Of a stretch of DNA of 8,526 nucleotides, positions 6,118-8,526 are shown piece after piece. The translations under genes and the position numbers were made by a program. The notes beneath the pieces are model-generated. The model saw only the letters and a list, made by a program, of their open reading frames with translations, searched no databases and was not told where the DNA came from. Source of the stretch: Christensenella sp. UBA1224 (lineage in GTDB: Bacteria > Bacillota > Clostridia > Christensenellales > Aristaeellaceae); contig DBXA01000144.1 in the NCBI GenBank assembly GCA_002309235.1, positions 23,547 through 32,072 on the forward strand, given 5' to 3'. Positions within the stretch are counted from its first letter, which is position 1. Each line of letters starts with the position of its first letter.

Positions 6118-6270
6118 CATGTTTTTTTTGGCCGTATTTTATCCCGAAAAACCCGTTTTCCTCCCCAAAAAACGCCTGTTCCATACGAGGAGGAGCGAGC
6201 AGTGCAGCGGATTTCCGGAAGGCATTTTGCAGCACATTTGTCACAAAAGCGCTTTCGAAACCGAAAATAC
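6118..6270. other. Intergenic stretch with no gene recognised
   Basis: Frames are open on both strands here (plus from 6064, minus from 6343), but neither has a ribosome binding site and both translate through the terminator hairpin at 6092-6117. No domain is recognisable. The block has A/T homopolymer runs at its left and a GC-richer centre (about 6176-6235). It may be a dispersed intergenic element, which cannot be tested within one window. Confidence 0.4.
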
Positions 6271-6301
6271 TATTGCAATATTGAAATATATTTGATATAA
6301 T
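6271..6301 (+). promoter_or_regulatory. Promoter of the ATPase gene, with palindromic -35
   Basis: TTGCAA (6273-6278), 17 bases, then TATAAT (6296-6301) preceded by TG in the extended -10 arrangement TGATATAAT. The -35 box lies inside the 10-base palindrome TATTGCAATA (6271-6280), which could be part of an operator. The transcript would have a leader of about 95 bases. Confidence 0.8.
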
Positions 6302-6331
6302 ACTTTCAGAACTGATATAAATATTACAATT

Positions 6332-6350
6332 ATGAAATATCATATTTCAT
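6332..6350. repeat. Perfect 9-1-9 palindrome in the ATPase leader
   Basis: ATGAAATAT (6332-6340), C, ATATTTCAT (6342-6350) is a perfect inverted repeat with a single central base, about 30 bases downstream of the -10 box. This symmetry and position suit a repressor operator better than an RNA hairpin, since a one-base loop cannot form. The sequence TTTCGAAA also occurs on both sides of this region (6253-6260 and 6356-6363). Confidence 0.5.
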
Positions 6351-6401
6351 GAGTATTTCGAAACTATATCATAATGTGTGTTTTTTGAAAGAGACAGACA
6401 G

Positions 6402-7604
6402 ATGAAATACATTGAAAGAACGGATTACCTGGACCAGCTTGAGGAACAGCTGGGGACGCAGGATATCAAACTGATCACCGGTATGCGGGGCACCGGAAAA
6501 ACCGAGCTGCTGCTCGCGTTCATCCGCCGACTGAGGGAAAAGCGGGCGGATGTCAATATCATCTTCGCCGATCTTTCCGATCCGGCTTACGCGTCTTTGA
6601 AAAAGCACAGGCGGCTGCGGGCGTTTGCCGAGGCTCATTACAAGGAGGGGATGGCAAACCTCTTCCTGGTCGACGAGGTACGGGAATGCAGCCATTTCGA
6701 GCTGGCGGCGAACGGTCTGCAGGCCGGGGGAAAATTCGATATCTACCTTGTTTCGCCAAGCCTGCCTGCTCCGGAAGGCGAGATCGCCGGGCTTTTTCCC
6801 GGAGGCTTCGCGCACATCCCCGTATACCCCTTCAGCTTCCGGGAGTTCTGCCTCTACTTTTCTGATGAAGGAGATAAACACCACCTTCTGGAGGAATACC
6901 TGCAGATGGGCGGGCTCGCGGGTTCATGGGCGTATCCATCCGGACATGACAGGATGGAATACCTTCAGGATATCTTTCTTCGTATTGTCAGGCGCGATCT
7001 CGCAGAGCTCTACCGGCTTTCCGATACATCCGTGCTGGAGCAGTTGGCCGCATACCTGGCAAAAGAGATCTCTTTACGCACCTCTCCGAACCGCATCAGC
7101 GAGAATCTGAACAGGAGCGCTGCGCCAGCCAACCACGTAACGACCGGGAAATACATCAAACACCTGATCAGCGCGTGCCTTCTCCACAGCGTGGGCCGGT
7201 ATGATATCCGGGCAAGGCATGCTCTCAATACCTCTCAGAAATACTACCTGGCGGACACCGGTCTTCGTACCGCGGTTGCCGGTTACAGGGAGGAGGACCG
7301 CGGAAGGCTCCTCGAAAACGTCATCGCGGTCGAGCTCCTGCGAAGGGGCTGCAGCATTTCGATCGGCAAGTATTACCGGGATGAGGTCGATTTTATCGCT
7401 GAGAAGGGGATCCGGAGAGTATACATCCAGGCCGCTGAAAACATATCGGACGAGGGATCCTTCCGAAAAGAGATATCCCCGCTTCTCCGGATACGGGATG
7501 CCTACCCCAAGATACTCCTTGCGGATACCGGGAAGCCTGAATACGTGTATGAAGGAGTCCGGGTGATCGATACAGCCGACTGGGTGGCAGGAGAAGGGCT
7601 GTAA
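6402..7604 (+). CDS. AAA_14/DUF4143-type ATP-binding protein
   Basis: A 400-residue protein of the widespread AAA ATPase group with a C-terminal DUF4143-like nuclease-fold domain; the cellular role of this family is not settled. The Walker A motif is GMRGTGKT (27-34) and Walker B is LFLVDEV (87-93, D91-E92). The family segment PFSFREF (143-149) and YLQMGGLAGSW follow. Near the C terminus, DEVDFI (327-332) and the later QAAEN (from 343) match the ExVDF...Q pattern of the PD-(D/E)XK-like fold. Two usual landmarks are changed: the sensor TGSN segment reads VSPSL (117-121) and the LxGR arginine finger reads LFPGGF (131-136). ATP use may therefore be altered. The ATG at 6402 is preferred over a GTG at 6378 because GAAAGAG (6387-6393) is correctly spaced to it. 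It is monocistronic, with a palindrome-rich promoter. Confidence 0.9.
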   Translation: MKYIERTDYLDQLEEQLGTQDIKLITGMRGTGKTELLLAFIRRLREKRADVNIIFADLSDPAYASLKKHRRLRAFAEAHYKEGMANLFLVDEVRECSHFELAANGLQAGGKFDIYLVSPSLPAPEGEIAGLFPGGFAHIPVYPFSFREFCLYFSDEGDKHHLLEEYLQMGGLAGSWAYPSGHDRMEYLQDIFLRIVRRDLAELYRLSDTSVLEQLAAYLAKEISLRTSPNRISENLNRSAAPANHVTTGKYIKHLISACLLHSVGRYDIRARHALNTSQKYYLADTGLRTAVAGYREEDRGRLLENVIAVELLRRGCSISIGKYYRDEVDFIAEKGIRRVYIQAAENISDEGSFRKEISPLLRIRDAYPKILLADTGKPEYVYEGVRVIDTADWVAGEGL

Positions 7605-7608
7605 AAAC

Positions 7609-7640
7609 ACGAGGTGCGGGCCTTTCGGTCCGCACCTCGT
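7609..7640 (-). terminator. Terminator hairpin between the ATPase and hydrolase genes
   Basis: A 14-pair stem (left arm 7609-7622, right arm 7627-7640, one G-U) with loop TTTC. Read on the minus strand it is followed by GTTTTTAC, a short T-tract suiting the hydrolase transcript. On the plus strand no T-run follows, though the hairpin lies four bases after the ATPase stop and may protect that 3' end. Confidence 0.78.
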
Positions 7641-7656
7641 ATGGTATCGGCGTATC

Positions 7657-8526
7657 CTATCTGATATGACACTTTATATACCTGTACAGGTATTCATAGA
7701 CATCATACCTGTCCAGCTCGTTGAGGACCTCATGCCGGGAATCCGGATATATCCTGAGCGTGACATCCTCCATCCCCGCGTCAATGTACATTTTACAGGC
7801 TTTCCTGACGCCTTCGCCGAGGCCGCCCACCGGATCCCTGCCGCCGGATATGACGAGCAGGGGCAGGCCCTTCGGCAGTTTCCCGGCGCCTTCAGCGCTG
7901 CAGGCCTCCAGCACCGCCTGGAACAGGCCCTTATAACCGGCCAGCGTAAAGGGGAAGCCGCACTTTGGATCCGCCTTGTATATTTCCACGATCTCCACGT
8001 CCCTGGTCAGCCAGCTGCGCGCGGCATCCTCGTGCGTGATATCGAAACCTTCGTATGCACCGCTTCCCGCTTTTCCCCTGCCGAACGGACTTAGGTGCCG
8101 CCAGCCGTACTGCTTCGCCTGCTCTTCCAGGCGCTCGAGGGCGGCCTGAGAAGCTTCCGGCGGCGTGAAGCCGGTTCCCATGATGACCGCTCCCGCGAGG
8201 CCCTGGCCGCGGTCTGCCAGATACGCGCGCAGCAGGTACGAGCCCATGCTGTGGCCGAGCATGAAATAGGGAACGCTCGGGTATTTTTCACCGATGATGC
8301 CGCGCAGGGCGTGCATATCGTCCTTCATGATGCCGCAGGGGCGGCTTTCGCTGATATAGCCCAGGTCTTCATCCCGCGAAACGGAACCGCCGTGCCCGGC
8401 ATGATCGTTCGCGCAGACCAGTATGCTCCTGTCCGCCAGCCAACGGGCAAAATCATCATACCTCTCCTTGTGTTCGCTCATGCCGTGCGTGATCTGGAGG
8501 ATCGCCTCCGGCGAAGCCTGCGGCAG
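7657..8526 (-). CDS. Alpha/beta hydrolase, monoacylglycerol lipase/lysophospholipase type (5' end missing)
   Basis: A serine hydrolase expected to cleave an ester, probably a monoacylglycerol or lysophospholipid; the exact substrate is unknown. The frame stays open to the right edge: 15 codons precede the first internal ATG (8481) and end in ILQITHG, the conserved beta-strand and oxyanion motif of this family (xxxHGxxEH). The internal ATG is therefore not the start, and the true N terminus, probably 10-25 residues more, is outside. Counting from the edge, 289 residues are present. The catalytic triad is visible: Ser93 in GHSMGS, Asp231 in SGGRDPVGG and His265 in DSRHEVLNE. NDHAGHGGS (near 40-48) is the usual second family motif. 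No signal peptide can be judged. The stop is TAG, followed by a terminator hairpin. Its promoter is not in the window. Confidence 0.93.
   Translation of the reverse strand: MPQASPEAILQITHGMSEHKERYDDFARWLADRSILVCANDHAGHGGSVSRDEDLGYISESRPCGIMKDDMHALRGIIGEKYPSVPYFMLGHSMGSYLLRAYLADRGQGLAGAVIMGTGFTPPEASQAALERLEEQAKQYGWRHLSPFGRGKAGSGAYEGFDITHEDAARSWLTRDVEIVEIYKADPKCGFPFTLAGYKGLFQAVLEACSAEGAGKLPKGLPLLVISGGRDPVGGLGEGVRKACKMYIDAGMEDVTLRIYPDSRHEVLNELDRYDVYEYLYRYIKCHIR

Noticed and set aside
6064..6343. Small proteins on either strand of the 6064-6343 gap
   Set aside because: Neither frame has a ribosome binding site, both read through a terminator hairpin, and the composition looks non-coding.
6378..6401. 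GTG start for the ATPase adding eight residues
   Set aside because: No ribosome binding site precedes the GTG; GAAAGAG is placed for the ATG at 6402, and family members begin near this point.

Overview
The window looks like chromosome from a Gram-positive anaerobe of the Clostridia, most likely near the Lachnospiraceae. This rests on strong AGGAGG-type ribosome binding sites, a perfect CIRCE heat-shock operator, a lipobox lipoprotein, short sigma-A promoters and many rho-independent hairpins. The family-level placement is inference from gene style; there is no rRNA or other marker here. Most genes are GC-rich, while one gene (2156-3226) is clearly AT-rich.

Layout. At the left edge the 5' end of groES runs leftward out of the window, with its own promoter and a CIRCE operator in the leader. 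A 359-base divergent gap follows, then a rightward MATE efflux pump (566-1975). It converges on a leftward AT-rich gene for an EcsC-like protein with a C-terminal SHOCT domain (2156-3226); a 16-bp perfect inverted repeat between them can serve as a two-way terminator. Upstream of that gene on the same strand is a two-gene cyclophilin operon: first a lipoprotein form (3812-4414), then a leader-less cytosolic form (3277-3795), closed by a strong terminator. The operon has a clear extended -10 promoter. It is divergent from a rightward gene for a long CofE-like amide-ligase-family protein (4637-5821).

A 580-base non-coding stretch (5822-6401) follows. It holds two terminators, several nested hairpins that could be structured RNA, and an AT-rich promoter/leader rich in palindromes. 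The rightward gene 6402-7604 encodes an AAA_14/DUF4143-type ATPase with unusual sensor and arginine-finger regions. It converges on a leftward alpha/beta hydrolase of the monoacylglycerol-lipase type (7657 to the right edge), with a 14-bp hairpin between them.

The genes do not form one pathway. Two share a protein-folding theme (groES and the cyclophilins); the pump, hydrolase, orphan CofE-like protein and ATPase are separate units. No CRISPR array, tRNA, rRNA, transposase or phage gene is seen. The least explained parts are the CofE-like protein without F420 partners, the structured RNA-like tract after it, and the AT-rich EcsC/SHOCT gene.
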